A stretch of 49,827 nucleotides of DNA from Candidatus Kapaibacterium sp. (GTDB lineage: Bacteria > Bacteroidota > Ignavibacteria > Kapaibacteriales > Kapaibacteriaceae): NCBI GenBank assembly GCA_018883125.1, contig VEQR01000016.1, forward strand, positions 1 to 49,827. The letters run 5' to 3'. Below are positions 7,568-18,235 of the stretch, in pieces. Both the position numbers and the translations under genes were made by a program. Numbering within the stretch: position 1 is the stretch's first letter; the number at the start of each line of letters is the position of its first letter. The notes beneath the pieces were generated by a model that did not search any database, had not been told where the DNA came from, and saw only the letters and a program-made list of their open reading frames with translations.

Positions 7568-9547
7568 CCGAACGCCACGCGCGTCGTATAGCGCTCGTTC
7601 CGGCGGATCTAGTCCACGCATTGTCCACTCGGCAAGTGGACGCACACCATCAGCCCCCTGCCGTATGGGTGATGACTGACGCGTTCCGCCATCATGTCCA
7701 AAGGTGAGCACTTCTGTTCTCTTTACCGGACGCGAAGCTGAGGCAAGTGGTAAGCGGGACGTAAGAGAGATCCGAAGCGGATCACTGTCGGTCTGTGCCT
7801 CATCAATATCATTCACATGCAGCGTCAGCACGATGGGCACTTTGAATGCCTCTTCTGCCTCGATGTCGTCGTTCATGTCCCAGGGTATCGAGCTCGGAAG
7901 CGAGCCACTGCCCTTGAATGTTCGTACGAGGACATCCCGCAGCTTGGCTTCAATCGTCCACGTTCGCACACCGGCCTCGCTGATAACGTCAGGCACGAGC
8001 TGAACGCGCGGCAGCTGCGTTTCGATTGTTGATACGGTGAACTCGATAGGAGCAAGAAGCTCCGGACTGGACTGTTCCAAGGAGACACTACCCGCCGGAA
8101 GTGTTCCGCGGTTTTCGGAACCAAGGACGTTCTGGATACGCGACTGGCTAATGCCGAAACGTGTCACGAGATATTCCCGTACCGCATCAATGCGTGCCAA
8201 TGCGATTTCTTTGGAACCGGCATCATCGGCACCGACAAGCGTACACGTGGTTGACGGTAGGCGTTTCATGCGAGAACCGATCACATTCAAGACCTGATAT
8301 TGCCAGTGACCGGACGACACACCGCTGATGGATGCTTCTTTCCATGAGCGTGCCTGCTGAGATGTGAGTGGCTGATACCGCGTCGGTATCTGAGAGGAGG
8401 AATTGTCGAATACAACAGCGGGAACAAAGCTGACGACTCGGCGAGACTCAACGCGCACAGCGGAGAGGCGCGCATCCTGCGTTACCTCTCCCTCGTCGTC
8501 CACAAAGCGAAGCTGAAGTGCGGCTCGCAAGACGGAAGGGGGCTTGGGTACCGCCATCCGATACGTTTCCTTGCGGCGTACCACCTTCTGTTCCTCGCCA
8601 CCGTCACGTTGCTCAACGATAGTGTCCACCGCAGTGTTCATCAGCATCGTCATCGTCTCATTGATACCACGCGTCAGTTCCACAAACGTGTCGCGCTCCA
8701 CGCGGATCGCTAGTGGCAAGGGGGCGTTTTGTTTCGGCAGCTCGGTGGGAATCTGTTTCGGTGGCTCTGGCGCATTGGGTTCGTCTGACCTCATCGTAAC
8801 ACGATAGCGCAGACCGATGCTGGCAGAAAATGAACGCATGGTGAACGCACCATCCTTCGTCACGGCGGCCAAGGCCTGAGTAAGGCCGATCCGAGGGACG
8901 AGAACCCACGTTCCCGACGAGCTCACCGGAAGCGTCCCCTCGGCGAACATAGTAACCATTGGTATGATAGACCGTCGATTAGGGACATCTCCCTTTGCGG
9001 TTATCTGCTCAAGACTTCCGTCAACGAATCGTATGCCGGCCGGATCACCGAACACCATCGTCTGCGTGTATCGCGATTCCGCAACACCATACAAGGGGAG
9101 TCCGGCTCCAACCGACAGCCATGTTGTGGGCTCGTATCGCACATACGGCATTGCTCCGAGAAGCGTCATCGAAGTCTGCAGATTATGACGCAGAGTGGCC
9201 GTGACCACCGAGCCCCCTTCCGTTGCGATGGGAGCTCGCTCCAATGCCTCGTAGCGCAGAACGGTCTGGTGCATGTCAACCCGCACACCAAGACGTAACT
9301 CTCCAAGCACCGGCAGGTCTGCACCCAAAGCCCCCTGCAGACGCGAACCACCCGACACGGGGTCGTAGCGAAGGTCTCCCGGAGACGCTATGCCGGGAAC
9401 ACTGCGAAAGAATGATGAAGGGGCTGATGACAGCGCACCAACAGATGCATCGGCATTCCATGACGCGTTCTTCTGCTGCGCACGAATATTCGTGCCAGCA
9501 GTCAGCAGTGCGGCACACATAAGGAGGTACGAGAGGTGAAGGATCAC
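7538..9547 (-). CDS. Outer-membrane/periplasmic protein with C-terminal OmpA-like segment
   Basis: Signal peptide (MILHLSYLLMCAALLTAGTNIRAQ), beta-barrel-like N-terminal half, TCTLVGADDAGSKEIALARIDAVREYLVTRFGISQSRIQNVLGSENRG. Confidence 0.6.
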   Translation of the reverse strand: MILHLSYLLMCAALLTAGTNIRAQQKNASWNADASVGALSSAPSSFFRSVPGIASPGDLRYDPVSGGSRLQGALGADLPVLGELRLGVRVDMHQTVLRYEALERAPIATEGGSVVTATLRHNLQTSMTLLGAMPYVRYEPTTWLSVGAGLPLYGVAESRYTQTMVFGDPAGIRFVDGSLEQITAKGDVPNRRSIIPMVTMFAEGTLPVSSSGTWVLVPRIGLTQALAAVTKDGAFTMRSFSASIGLRYRVTMRSDEPNAPEPPKQIPTELPKQNAPLPLAIRVERDTFVELTRGINETMTMLMNTAVDTIVEQRDGGEEQKVVRRKETYRMAVPKPPSVLRAALQLRFVDDEGEVTQDARLSAVRVESRRVVSFVPAVVFDNSSSQIPTRYQPLTSQQARSWKEASISGVSSGHWQYQVLNVIGSRMKRLPSTTCTLVGADDAGSKEIALARIDAVREYLVTRFGISQSRIQNVLGSENRGTLPAGSVSLEQSSPELLAPIEFTVSTIETQLPRVQLVPDVISEAGVRTWTIEAKLRDVLVRTFKGSGSLPSSIPWDMNDDIEAEEAFKVPIVLTLHVNDIDEAQTDSDPLRISLTSRLPLASASRPVKRTEVLTFGHDGGTRQSSPIRQGADGVRPLAEWTMRGLDPPERALYDARGVRLSVQVLERR

Positions 9548-9559
9548 TCGGCTCGTACC

Positions 9560-10999
9560 TTATTGGATAACAAAGAGTCTAACGACGCTCAGAAGGGTGC
9601 CGCCAAGCTCACTCTCAACGGCAAGCCGTGCGTAATACGTCCCGCGTGGGAGTACAACATCCGCACTGCCTGACGAGGCAATGGTAAGGTCGCGCGCGCC
9701 AGCTTGAACCTTTGCCGTAAGATCCGATACAACAACGCCAGATGCGTCAACGATCACGAGCGTGCTGCCCTTGCTTGGAAGGTTACGGAGTCTCATCGTT
9801 GAAGATTCGACAACCGGATTGGGATCAACGTCCAGCACCAGAACACCCTGTAACGGATTCGCCAATCGGCTGCGTCCATCCTGATATCGCCAGACGTTTG
9901 TCACGCTTATGATGGCGGACTGATCCGCAAGCCCCTTACCGGAAATGGTACGAGTAGTGTACGAGGCATTGTCGAGCGTGAGTAGTGTTGACTCCGCATC
10001 ACCCAGTGCAACCACGAAGGCGATTCTCGACGCCGTGATACCACTGCGATCGATCGTCAGCGGGCCACCATTACTCGCATCGCGCTTAACAGTCAGGATC
10101 TGCTTGCCATCGCGCACCGAAAGCGTCTGCCCCGCCGTGCGCAGCGGAACAAGAATGGTCGGATTGTACGACATGTCGAAGGTCAGCTCATCCATCTGCT
10201 CCGGAATGTCGATCGGGCCATCGGCAACAAGCTTCACATCGAGTGCAAGCGTGTCGCCGATGCGAACGTCAAACGACCGTGCACTAAGCTCTGGACGCAA
10301 GGTAAAGGGGCGGGCCTTTGCCGTACCGCGCAGGTATAACCGGGCGGTATCAAGGCGCTGACCGTTGCGCAACTTTCGAACAATGCCAATGGTGTCTGCG
10401 AATGAACCAACAGCCGTTGGATGAAACGAGAAGATGAAGGCCAACGTGTCGCGTCCACGCCGCACCGGACCCTGCACCGTGGTCGAGCGGAAAGGGGCTC
10501 TCGGAGCGCGAGAATACTCCCATTCGAAGTCATCAGCCGGACCCGATCGGAAAAGCACGATGCGCCGTGCAGAGTCCATCACATTGATTGTTCCGAATTC
10601 GAGATCTTCCTGACGTTCGATCAGGAATCCCGAGCCATACAACCGCACCCTGATCCTGTTCTCATTTTGCCGGCCTGTAGCCGGTTGACGTTCGAGTTCA
10701 AGTTCATCCTGAAAGTCACCGGGCATTGTTGGAGCGAAGCTCACTCGAAGGGTGATCTCGTCATTACGGATGGTGAGATCCTGTGCGCTACTCGTCAACG
10801 CGAATGGTCCTTGTGGCAATTTCGTGACCACATACTGTCCGCCTGGTGATAGTCCGCGGATGATGCGAACGCTATCACGCTTTGCACCCACCGGCATCGG
10901 GGCAAAGAAAACATCATCGGTAAGCGCCGGTTTGGGCTGTGCAAAGAGCGCTGTTCCAAAGCACAGCAGTAGTACACACAAGGTTGGTCGAAACGTCAT
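9560..10999 (-). CDS. Secreted Ig-like protein with T9SS-style C-terminal domain
   Basis: Signal peptide MTFRPTLCVLLLCFGTALFAQ from Met at 10999; choice-of-anchor-like repeats (LEFGTINVMDSARRIVLFRSG); C-terminus SSTMRLRNLPSKGSTLVIVDASGVVVSDL...GTYYARL. Confidence 0.65.
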   Translation of the reverse strand: MTFRPTLCVLLLCFGTALFAQPKPALTDDVFFAPMPVGAKRDSVRIIRGLSPGGQYVVTKLPQGPFALTSSAQDLTIRNDEITLRVSFAPTMPGDFQDELELERQPATGRQNENRIRVRLYGSGFLIERQEDLEFGTINVMDSARRIVLFRSGPADDFEWEYSRAPRAPFRSTTVQGPVRRGRDTLAFIFSFHPTAVGSFADTIGIVRKLRNGQRLDTARLYLRGTAKARPFTLRPELSARSFDVRIGDTLALDVKLVADGPIDIPEQMDELTFDMSYNPTILVPLRTAGQTLSVRDGKQILTVKRDASNGGPLTIDRSGITASRIAFVVALGDAESTLLTLDNASYTTRTISGKGLADQSAIISVTNVWRYQDGRSRLANPLQGVLVLDVDPNPVVESSTMRLRNLPSKGSTLVIVDASGVVVSDLTAKVQAGARDLTIASSGSADVVLPRGTYYARLAVESELGGTLLSVVRLFVIQ

Positions 11000-11061
11000 C
11001 ACACGAGACCTAGAAATGGTCAGAGATAATTCCGATACGGCGTGTAACGTTACAGCAAGGG

Positions 11062-13134
11062 TCACGGGGCTGACCCATGGATCGTGCACGATGCCTGGTC
11101 CCATTCCTGACGCACCACCCTTCCCGAACCACGCACACGGACCTCGAAACCGGCGGCATGCAGGACCGTAATGGCCTTCCGCATGGAGAACCCGATAACA
11201 CCCGGACGTGTAGCACCCGGCGTTGGAGCACGCATGGTGAGGCGAACCGATGAGCCCCGTACCAGCCGTGACCCGGGGTTGGGCCACTGATGCACGATCA
11301 AACCGGCGCTGCCTGCCGTGTCAGCCAGCAGGCCAAGCCGATCCAGAACAGAATCGGCCGTGGTGAGCTTCAGTCCTCGAACATCCGGCACAACCACGGT
11401 ATCGGACGACGGAACAGCCGAAATGGTTTGCTGCGTGCGTACGTCCAGACGCAGCATGGTCATGGTCTTTTGCACGATCCGATGGAACACCGGTGCAGCC
11501 GTACTGCCGCCATAGATATCGTTTGTAGGATTCTCAAGGATCACCATCATGGCAACACGGGGCTTGTCTGCCGGGTAAAACCCCACAAACGACGCCCGGT
11601 AATTCTTACGGTCGTATGCCCCCTGCGTGTAGGCCTGCGCCGTGCCGGTCTTGCCGGCAATACGAAGTCCTGCTATCGAGGCGCGCTTACCGGTACCGTT
11701 GTTCACCACTCCTACAAGCATCTCCGTAAGCGTCCGTGCCGTTTCCGCACGGATCACCTGACGCACACGCTGGGGGGCGATCTCGCGCAGAACGGTTCCA
11801 TCCTTAGCCGTAACGGCTCGAACGATGCGGGGCTGCATGAGCACACCGCCGTTAGCAATAGCAGCATACGCTGTGAGCACTTGAAGGGGCGTTGCGCTGA
11901 CCTCGTAGCCAAAGGACATATACATCTTCGTGGAGGCATCGAACTGGTTGGGTCGCTTTAACCGACCACGAACTTCACCCGGTAGATCGATGCCGCTCGG
12001 AATGCCAAAACCAAAATCCCGCACCACCTTGTAGAAGACGCGGTCATCAAGTCGTTTCGAGAGCGTGGCAAACACGACGTTACTCGACTGCTCCAAAGCC
12101 CCCTGAAAGGTTGTCTGTCCTACAGGGTGATCGTCCTTGACGATCGCTCCACCCGGCATCAGCAGTTCTCCTACGCCACCATCGACGGCATCAGTGCGGC
12201 CGATGCGTCCTTCCTCAAGAAGAGCGGCTGCCGTAATGGCCTTCATGGTGGAGCCTGGTTCGAATTGGTCCGTGATCGCCCGGATCCGGATGGCATCATC
12301 AGACGCAAGATCAAGCCGGTTGGGATGGAACGAGGGATACGATGCCATCGCCAGCACGTCACCGGTTGACGGTTCAATGGCTACCACGGTACCGCTTGCG
12401 GCGCCGGCTTCGCGTACACCACGCTCGAGTTCCTGCTCTACAACGCGCTGGATCTCCAGATCGATGGTCATCTGCAGACCCTGTCCATCCATCGGGGCCT
12501 CCCGCTCGGGGTCGATACCCGGGCGAAGTCTGCCTCGTCCATCTCGCTGCATCACAACAAAGCCGCTACGCCCACGCAGAAGCTCGTTGTACTGTAGCTC
12601 AATGCCCGTTAGCCCGTTGTTGTCAACATCGGTTGTGCCAATAACCTGTGCCGCAAGCGGTCCATGCGAGAACAGCCGCTTGGGTTCCTTGACTCTGATG
12701 AGCCCCTTTATCCGTATGGTGTCGAGCACGGGAAAGAGCACGGTGTTGATCGCACGCGCAAGCCACACAAAGCGTCCCTTGGCATTCCGCATGCGGTCCA
12801 GATACACTTGGGCCGGTTCCCCGTCAGCCGATGCCAGAAGCTGGGCAACGAGTTCGCGCTGCTCAATGATCGACGGATCGGCTGCGAACGACGTCATCTT
12901 CATCATCGTTGCTACGTCATGTCCGTTACGATCGGTAAGCCTACCCCTTTCAGCTCGCAGGGGCACCTTGCTTTCGTATTGCTTCTTGGCAAGATCACGG
13001 TATCGGGAACCTTCCACGATCTGGACAAAGAATAGCCTTCCGACTACCAACGCAAATGCCACGGTAAAGACCAGTCGCAGTAGACCAGCCTTTACGCGAA
13101 TAGGTTCGTAGGTGCTTTCGTCTGGTGACGTCAT
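11062..13134 (-). CDS. ftsI: Penicillin-binding protein / FtsI-type transpeptidase with two C-terminal PASTA domains
   Basis: RGRLTDRNG, FEPGSTMKAITAAALL (SxxK), EQSSNVVFATL (SxN), IAGKTGTAQAY (KTG); PASTA VVPDVRGLKLTTADSVLDRLGL and GVIGFSMRKAITVLHAAGFEV. Confidence 0.92.
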   Translation of the reverse strand: MTSPDESTYEPIRVKAGLLRLVFTVAFALVVGRLFFVQIVEGSRYRDLAKKQYESKVPLRAERGRLTDRNGHDVATMMKMTSFAADPSIIEQRELVAQLLASADGEPAQVYLDRMRNAKGRFVWLARAINTVLFPVLDTIRIKGLIRVKEPKRLFSHGPLAAQVIGTTDVDNNGLTGIELQYNELLRGRSGFVVMQRDGRGRLRPGIDPEREAPMDGQGLQMTIDLEIQRVVEQELERGVREAGAASGTVVAIEPSTGDVLAMASYPSFHPNRLDLASDDAIRIRAITDQFEPGSTMKAITAAALLEEGRIGRTDAVDGGVGELLMPGGAIVKDDHPVGQTTFQGALEQSSNVVFATLSKRLDDRVFYKVVRDFGFGIPSGIDLPGEVRGRLKRPNQFDASTKMYMSFGYEVSATPLQVLTAYAAIANGGVLMQPRIVRAVTAKDGTVLREIAPQRVRQVIRAETARTLTEMLVGVVNNGTGKRASIAGLRIAGKTGTAQAYTQGAYDRKNYRASFVGFYPADKPRVAMMVILENPTNDIYGGSTAAPVFHRIVQKTMTMLRLDVRTQQTISAVPSSDTVVVPDVRGLKLTTADSVLDRLGLLADTAGSAGLIVHQWPNPGSRLVRGSSVRLTMRAPTPGATRPGVIGFSMRKAITVLHAAGFEVRVRGSGRVVRQEWDQASCTIHGSAP

Positions 13135-13463
13135 TCGGATTTGGCGTCGATCACTGTAGGTGCCTGCTTCGGTGGAATCAGACCGAGCTTCTCTTGGGCA
13201 ATGCGTGTTATGCGCTGCGCGCTCTGCAAACGGTACGTCTCCGTCTTGAGCGTTTCGTTATACGTCCTGATAGAGTCGATGCGTTTGCTCAGCATCTCCT
13301 TGTGATCCAGTAGCTTGCGCACGCTGATCACATTGCTGACATAGAGAAACGTGAATAGCGCACTCACGATCAAAAGGGCAAAGAAGCTCCATCGATTAAG
13401 CAGATTGCGCTGACGCGTTATCTGCACCGGCTCATTGACCTGCGTGGGCTTCTCCGCAATCAT
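13131..13463 (-). CDS. ftsL: FtsL-like cell-division protein
   Basis: 110 aa, one TM helix followed by a coiled coil, ends RITRIAQEKLGLIPP; immediately upstream of ftsI with a 4-bp overlap. Confidence 0.75.
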   Translation of the reverse strand: MIAEKPTQVNEPVQITRQRNLLNRWSFFALLIVSALFTFLYVSNVISVRKLLDHKEMLSKRIDSIRTYNETLKTETYRLQSAQRITRIAQEKLGLIPPKQAPTVIDAKSE

Positions 13464-15574
13464 TACCGAACCTCTGCTCCGGGGCCTACGCCGGCATCCA
13501 TCGGCGAAACAAGCGTTAGCGTACCATCAGCATTCGAGGCGGCAAGCACCATTCCCTGCGATTCCATTCCCATCAGCTTGGCCGGCTTCAGATTCGCCAC
13601 CACAACAATGGTCTTGCCGACCATATCCTCCGGAGCATAGTGCTTTGCGATGCCCGCCAGGATCTGACGCTTTTCCGTGCCAAGATCCACCTGAAGCTTG
13701 AGAAGCTTCTCAGACTTTGGCACGCGCTCGGCCTCGAGCACAACAGCCGTGCGGAGCTTGATTGCGCCAAATTGGTCAATGCTGATGAGCGAGGCATCAG
13801 CCCCCTGATCTTTATCCTTGGCTGCTGCATCAGCTGACGATGCGGCCTCGGCAGCACCAAGTTTCGATACTTCGCGTTCCACGATGTCGTTCTCTACTTT
13901 CGTAAACAAGATGATAGGTTCGGCAAGGGGCGACCCAGCCGCAAGAAGATGTCCGCCGGCATGCATCCACGTGTCATCAGCGAGAACATTTTGCCCGGGA
14001 GCGCCAACGTTCCGCGCCAGTCCTAACATGGACTGCATGGTAGAAGATGCCTCTGGACAAAACGGGGCAAACACCACAGAAAGCGTACGAATGGTCTGCA
14101 AGCAGATGTTCATGGTCAGCGCGCAATCGTCAGGATTCTCCTTGATGCTCTTCCACGGGGCTTTGTCGTTAAAGTACTTGTTGGCAGCTCGGGCAATATT
14201 CATGGCCTCGGTGGCAGCATCACGGAACCGGAAGGCATCCAGATTCTTTGCAACACTCTCGAGCCCATCTGCAACAGCGGCTGAAAGTGCATGCTCGTGG
14301 TCGCCCGGGATTGCTCCGTGTGGAACCTCTGGCACAGCGCCGCCGAAGTTCTTGTGGGCAAACGTCATCACACGGTTGACGTAGTTGCCAAGAATTGCCG
14401 CGAGCTCATTGTTCGTACGCGCCTGGTAATCCCTCCACGTAAAATCACTGTCCTTGGTCTCTGGCATATTCATCGTCAGCACATACCGAGCGATGTCGAT
14501 ATGCTGTCGCTCGGTAAATGACTGAAGGTACTGATGCACATCAATAGCCCAGTTGCGTGACTTCGAGAACTTGCGACCTTCGAGATTCAGAAACTCATTT
14601 GCCGGCACGTTCTTCGGCAGGATATAACCTTCGTCCGAACGGGTAGACAGCAGAATTGGGAAGATGATCGTGTGAAACACAATGTTGTCTTTGCCCAGAA
14701 ACGCCGTGTACTCGGTGTCAGCATCGCACCACCATTCGCGCCACGCATCCGGCGTACCTTGATTTGCAGCCCACTGTTTCGTAATGCTGATGTATCCCAG
14801 CACTGCTTCGAACCAAACGTACAAGACTTTACCAACTGCGCCATCAACCGGCACAGGAATGCCCCATGACATATCGCGCGTAGCTGAGCGCGGGGCTAAG
14901 CCTTGCTTGAGCCATGAGCGCGATTGCTGAAGAACGTTATCCTTCCATTCGCCGGCATGAGCCTCAATGTAGTTTTCGCACCACTGCTGAAACGCGTCAA
15001 GACGGAAATACCAGTGCGTGGTCTTACGCACAACCGGCGTCTTTCCGGAGATCAATGAACGGGGCGACTTCAGGTCCAGCTGGTCGTAGTAGGCTCCGCA
15101 GGAATCGCATTGATCACCACGTGCCTTATCGTAGCCGCAATTCGGACAGACGCCTTCCACGTAGCGATCCGGAAGGAACATCGATGCCTGTTCATCATAG
15201 AACTGGTCGTCTTCCTTCTGCTCAAGAAGCCCCTTTTCCTTCCATACCAGAAAGAACTCTTTCGCTGTTTCGGCGTGCATCGGACTCGAGGTTCGATCGT
15301 AGAGATCGAAGGCAACGTCCAGCCCCTTCAGAGCCTCAGCATTGGCGTGATGATACCGGTCGATGACTGCTTGCGGGGTGATGCCCTCCTTTTCGGCGGC
15401 AATAGTGATAGCCACCCCGTGCTCATCAGAACCACAGATCGAAAGCGTGTCTCGTCCGCGCAGGCGGCAATAGCGCGCAAAAATGTCCGCAGGCAGTGTT
15501 GACCCAACAACATTGCCAAGATGCGTAATGCCGCTGGCATACGGCAGAGCAGAGGTAATCAGATAGCGTTTCAC
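13463..15574 (-). CDS. metG: Methionyl-tRNA synthetase with C-terminal tRNA-binding domain
   Basis: ITSALPYASGITHLGN (HIGH-like), zinc motif CPNCGYDKARGDQCDSC, GRKFSKS, C-terminal IKLRTAVVLEAERVPKSEKLLKLQVDLGTEKRQILAGIA. Confidence 0.97.
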   Translation of the reverse strand: MKRYLITSALPYASGITHLGNVVGSTLPADIFARYCRLRGRDTLSICGSDEHGVAITIAAEKEGITPQAVIDRYHHANAEALKGLDVAFDLYDRTSSPMHAETAKEFFLVWKEKGLLEQKEDDQFYDEQASMFLPDRYVEGVCPNCGYDKARGDQCDSCGAYYDQLDLKSPRSLISGKTPVVRKTTHWYFRLDAFQQWCENYIEAHAGEWKDNVLQQSRSWLKQGLAPRSATRDMSWGIPVPVDGAVGKVLYVWFEAVLGYISITKQWAANQGTPDAWREWWCDADTEYTAFLGKDNIVFHTIIFPILLSTRSDEGYILPKNVPANEFLNLEGRKFSKSRNWAIDVHQYLQSFTERQHIDIARYVLTMNMPETKDSDFTWRDYQARTNNELAAILGNYVNRVMTFAHKNFGGAVPEVPHGAIPGDHEHALSAAVADGLESVAKNLDAFRFRDAATEAMNIARAANKYFNDKAPWKSIKENPDDCALTMNICLQTIRTLSVVFAPFCPEASSTMQSMLGLARNVGAPGQNVLADDTWMHAGGHLLAAGSPLAEPIILFTKVENDIVEREVSKLGAAEAASSADAAAKDKDQGADASLISIDQFGAIKLRTAVVLEAERVPKSEKLLKLQVDLGTEKRQILAGIAKHYAPEDMVGKTIVVVANLKPAKLMGMESQGMVLAASNADGTLTLVSPMDAGVGPGAEVR

Positions 15575-15619
15575 GGCGCAATTTACGGTCGGCGCCCGCA
15601 GTGACCATCACCGGTATGT

Positions 15620-16171
15620 CTACTCGTACATCACAATATCTGAGGCTACGCGCCGAGCGGAATTTTCATCAGCAAGGCGGCGCAGAAGGGCAAGGGAAAA
15701 CTCGAAGGCTGTGCCTGCTCCGCGGCTGGTAACGATATTACCATCGGACGCCACGCGATCGAGCGTATAGGTGTAGGGGGCGAATGTTTCCGCCACACCG
15801 GGGTGCGACGTCACAACGGCTTTAGCCGGCAGCAGACCAAAATCGTGCAGCACGAGTGGTGCGGCGCAGATGGCCCCGATAAGCCCCTTGGCAGAGGTAT
15901 GACGCTGTAGGATGGACTCCAAAGCAGAGCTACGGGTGAAGTTGCTGACGCCTTGTGAGCCACCGGGTAGGACGATGGCATCAAACGTGTCATCATCAGC
16001 AATGTCTTCGATCATGATATCCGGCAGCAGCCGCACACCCCACGCACACACCACCACATCGCCATCTCCGGCTACAACAACCTCGCATCCGCCGCGACGC
16101 AGCATATCGATGATGATAACGGCTTCCATCTCCTCGGTGCCGTTCGAGATGGGGACAAGGACTTTCGGCAT
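15620..16171 (-). CDS. DJ-1/PfpI family protein
   Basis: MPKVLVPISNGTEEMEAVIIIDMLRRGGCEVVVAG, DAIVLPGG, GLIGAICAAPLVL nucleophile elbow; start corrected from track ORF 16399. Confidence 0.88.
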   Translation of the reverse strand: MPKVLVPISNGTEEMEAVIIIDMLRRGGCEVVVAGDGDVVVCAWGVRLLPDIMIEDIADDDTFDAIVLPGGSQGVSNFTRSSALESILQRHTSAKGLIGAICAAPLVLHDFGLLPAKAVVTSHPGVAETFAPYTYTLDRVASDGNIVTSRGAGTAFEFSLALLRRLADENSARRVASDIVMYE

Positions 16172-16185
16172 GGGTAGGTTCTCCG

Positions 16186-16659
16186 TTACTCGTGTTCCGC
16201 TTCGTGCGTTGCCGCGGGCGTTGTGCCAAGGTCCGGACGTCGGATCTTTCCTCCTTCGTGTCCGGTTCGGGCCGCCTGCGCAAACGCAACCATCGCCATG
16301 ATAACAAATGCGAGAGCGATCTTCGATGAGATCTTCATGTTTCGCATATGCGTAACTACTGCCCCAAGGGCCAGAACGGCGGAGATAACGGTGAACCACA
16401 GAGACAGTTCGGCCATCTCCTCGTGCTCATGGATAGCCCCTTCATTGATTCCGGCAATGTGCTCAACGCGCTCCTCTGCTTCTTCGCCGCTGAGATAGGC
16501 CGGAATGGCCACCAGGGCCATTGCAGCGTACACGATGAGTCCCGTCGAAATGGCCGCATCACTGCGGCGGATCATTCCAACAACCACCACGAGAAGGGCG
16601 GCAAATGTTCCAACGATCGGTACATGGTTCGTAAGCAAGTGCAGTTGCAAGGCGTCCAT
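16186..16659 (-). CDS. Four-TM membrane protein (DUF2231-like)
   Basis: DALQLHLLTNHVPIVGTFAALLVVVVGMIRRS plus further hydrophobic segments; alternative start at 16671. Confidence 0.55.
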   Translation of the reverse strand: MDALQLHLLTNHVPIVGTFAALLVVVVGMIRRSDAAISTGLIVYAAMALVAIPAYLSGEEAEERVEHIAGINEGAIHEHEEMAELSLWFTVISAVLALGAVVTHMRNMKISSKIALAFVIMAMVAFAQAARTGHEGGKIRRPDLGTTPAATHEAEHE

Positions 16660-16661
16660 GG

Positions 16662-18203
16662 TCATTCCCATTCAATAGTAGCAGGGGGCTTTGAAGAAAT
16701 GTCGTACACAACGCGGTTGATGCCGCGAACTTCGTTGATGATGCGATTACTGATGCGTGCCAGCACGTCGTAGGGCATGTGATACCAGTCGGCCGTCATA
16801 CCATCGGTACTGGTGACGGCACGAATCGCACAGACGTGCTCATACGTCCGTTCGTCTCCCATCACGCCCACAGTCTGCACCGGCAAGAGCACGGCAAAGG
16901 CCTGCCAGATCTCATTGTAGAGCCCCGCAGAACGGATCTCCTCGAGATAGATCTCATCAGCATCACGAAGAATATCGAGCTTCTCACGGGTGATCGATCC
17001 CGGAATACGAATGGCAAGACCGGGTCCGGGGAATGGATGACGTTCAATGAACCAGGCCGGGATACCGAGCTCACGTCCAACGGCGCGGACCTCATCCTTG
17101 AACAGCTCGCGGAAGGGCTCAATAAGCTGCAGATTCATCGTCTCCGGAAGTCCACCAACGTTGTGGTGTGTCTTGATCGTGGCTGACGGACCCTTGGTGC
17201 TGACCGATTCGATGACATCGGGATACAACGTACCCTGAGCAAGGAACTTGGCATCTGAGAACTTCTTCGCCTCCACCTCGAACAGGTCGATGAATGTGTT
17301 GCCGATGATCTTCCGCTTTCGCTCCGGATCACTCACATCATCGAGTCGGGTCAAGAACAGGTCTGAACCATCAACAAGATCTACACTCATGTTGAAGTGC
17401 GTGCGGAACATCTCAATGATGTTCGCGCTTTCGCCCTTGCGCATCACGCCGCTATCAATGTGAATGCAATGGAGCTGATCGCCGATGGCCTTGTGCAGAA
17501 GCACGGCAGCCACCGTTGAATCCACACCACCACTCAGAGCACAGATCACACCACCACTGCCAACCCGAGCACGAATGTCGCTGATAGCATTATCGATAAA
17601 CGACGTGGCGTTCCACGATGCGGAACATCCGCAGATATCGATGACGAAGTTCTTCAGGATGGTCTTGCCATCAACGCTGTGGTGCACCTCTGGATGAAAC
17701 TGCACGCCCCAGATGCGGCGCGTGAGGTTGCGGATAGCACAGATTTCGGCGTTCTCCGTATGTGCGATGCGCTCAAAGTCCGTGGGAATAGCCGTGCAGT
17801 GGTCGCCGTGACTCATCCACACCTGCGTGGTTGCATCAAGCCCCTTGAACAGATCTGAGAAGTCATCGATTGAGAGCATGGCACGACCAAACTCGCGTCG
17901 AGCTGCCTTATTCACCGAGCCGCCAAGCTGATGCGCAATCAGTTGCAGTCCGTAGCAGATTCCCAGCACCGGCACGCCCTGCGCAAAGACATCAACGCTG
18001 GGGATGGGAGCCCCCTCGGCGTACACGCTGGAGGGTCCACCAGAGAGGATGATGCCCTTTGGCGCCAGAGCCGTGAGTGCTTCCTGGGAAATGCTGTAGG
18101 GATGGATCTCGGCGTAGACGCCCACTTCGCGCACCTTGCGCGCGATGATCTGCGTGTATTGCGAGCCGAAGTCGAGGATGATGATGCGTTCTGCGTGGGT
18201 CAT
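16662..18203 (-). CDS. guaA: GMP synthase (glutamine-hydrolysing)
   Basis: [65 protein letters not shown]-terminal PPATIEWE. Confidence 0.98.
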   Translation of the reverse strand: MTHAERIIILDFGSQYTQIIARKVREVGVYAEIHPYSISQEALTALAPKGIILSGGPSSVYAEGAPIPSVDVFAQGVPVLGICYGLQLIAHQLGGSVNKAARREFGRAMLSIDDFSDLFKGLDATTQVWMSHGDHCTAIPTDFERIAHTENAEICAIRNLTRRIWGVQFHPEVHHSVDGKTILKNFVIDICGCSASWNATSFIDNAISDIRARVGSGGVICALSGGVDSTVAAVLLHKAIGDQLHCIHIDSGVMRKGESANIIEMFRTHFNMSVDLVDGSDLFLTRLDDVSDPERKRKIIGNTFIDLFEVEAKKFSDAKFLAQGTLYPDVIESVSTKGPSATIKTHHNVGGLPETMNLQLIEPFRELFKDEVRAVGRELGIPAWFIERHPFPGPGLAIRIPGSITREKLDILRDADEIYLEEIRSAGLYNEIWQAFAVLLPVQTVGVMGDERTYEHVCAIRAVTSTDGMTADWYHMPYDVLARISNRIINEVRGINRVVYDISSKPPATIEWE

Positions 18204-18235
18204 GACGGCAAAGTTACCACGCATGCGTCACGCGA

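Noticed and set aside
12137-13111. 324-aa plus-strand ORF antisense to ftsI
   Set aside because: Low-complexity Ser/Arg composition, no recognisable motif, fully opposite a strongly supported gene.
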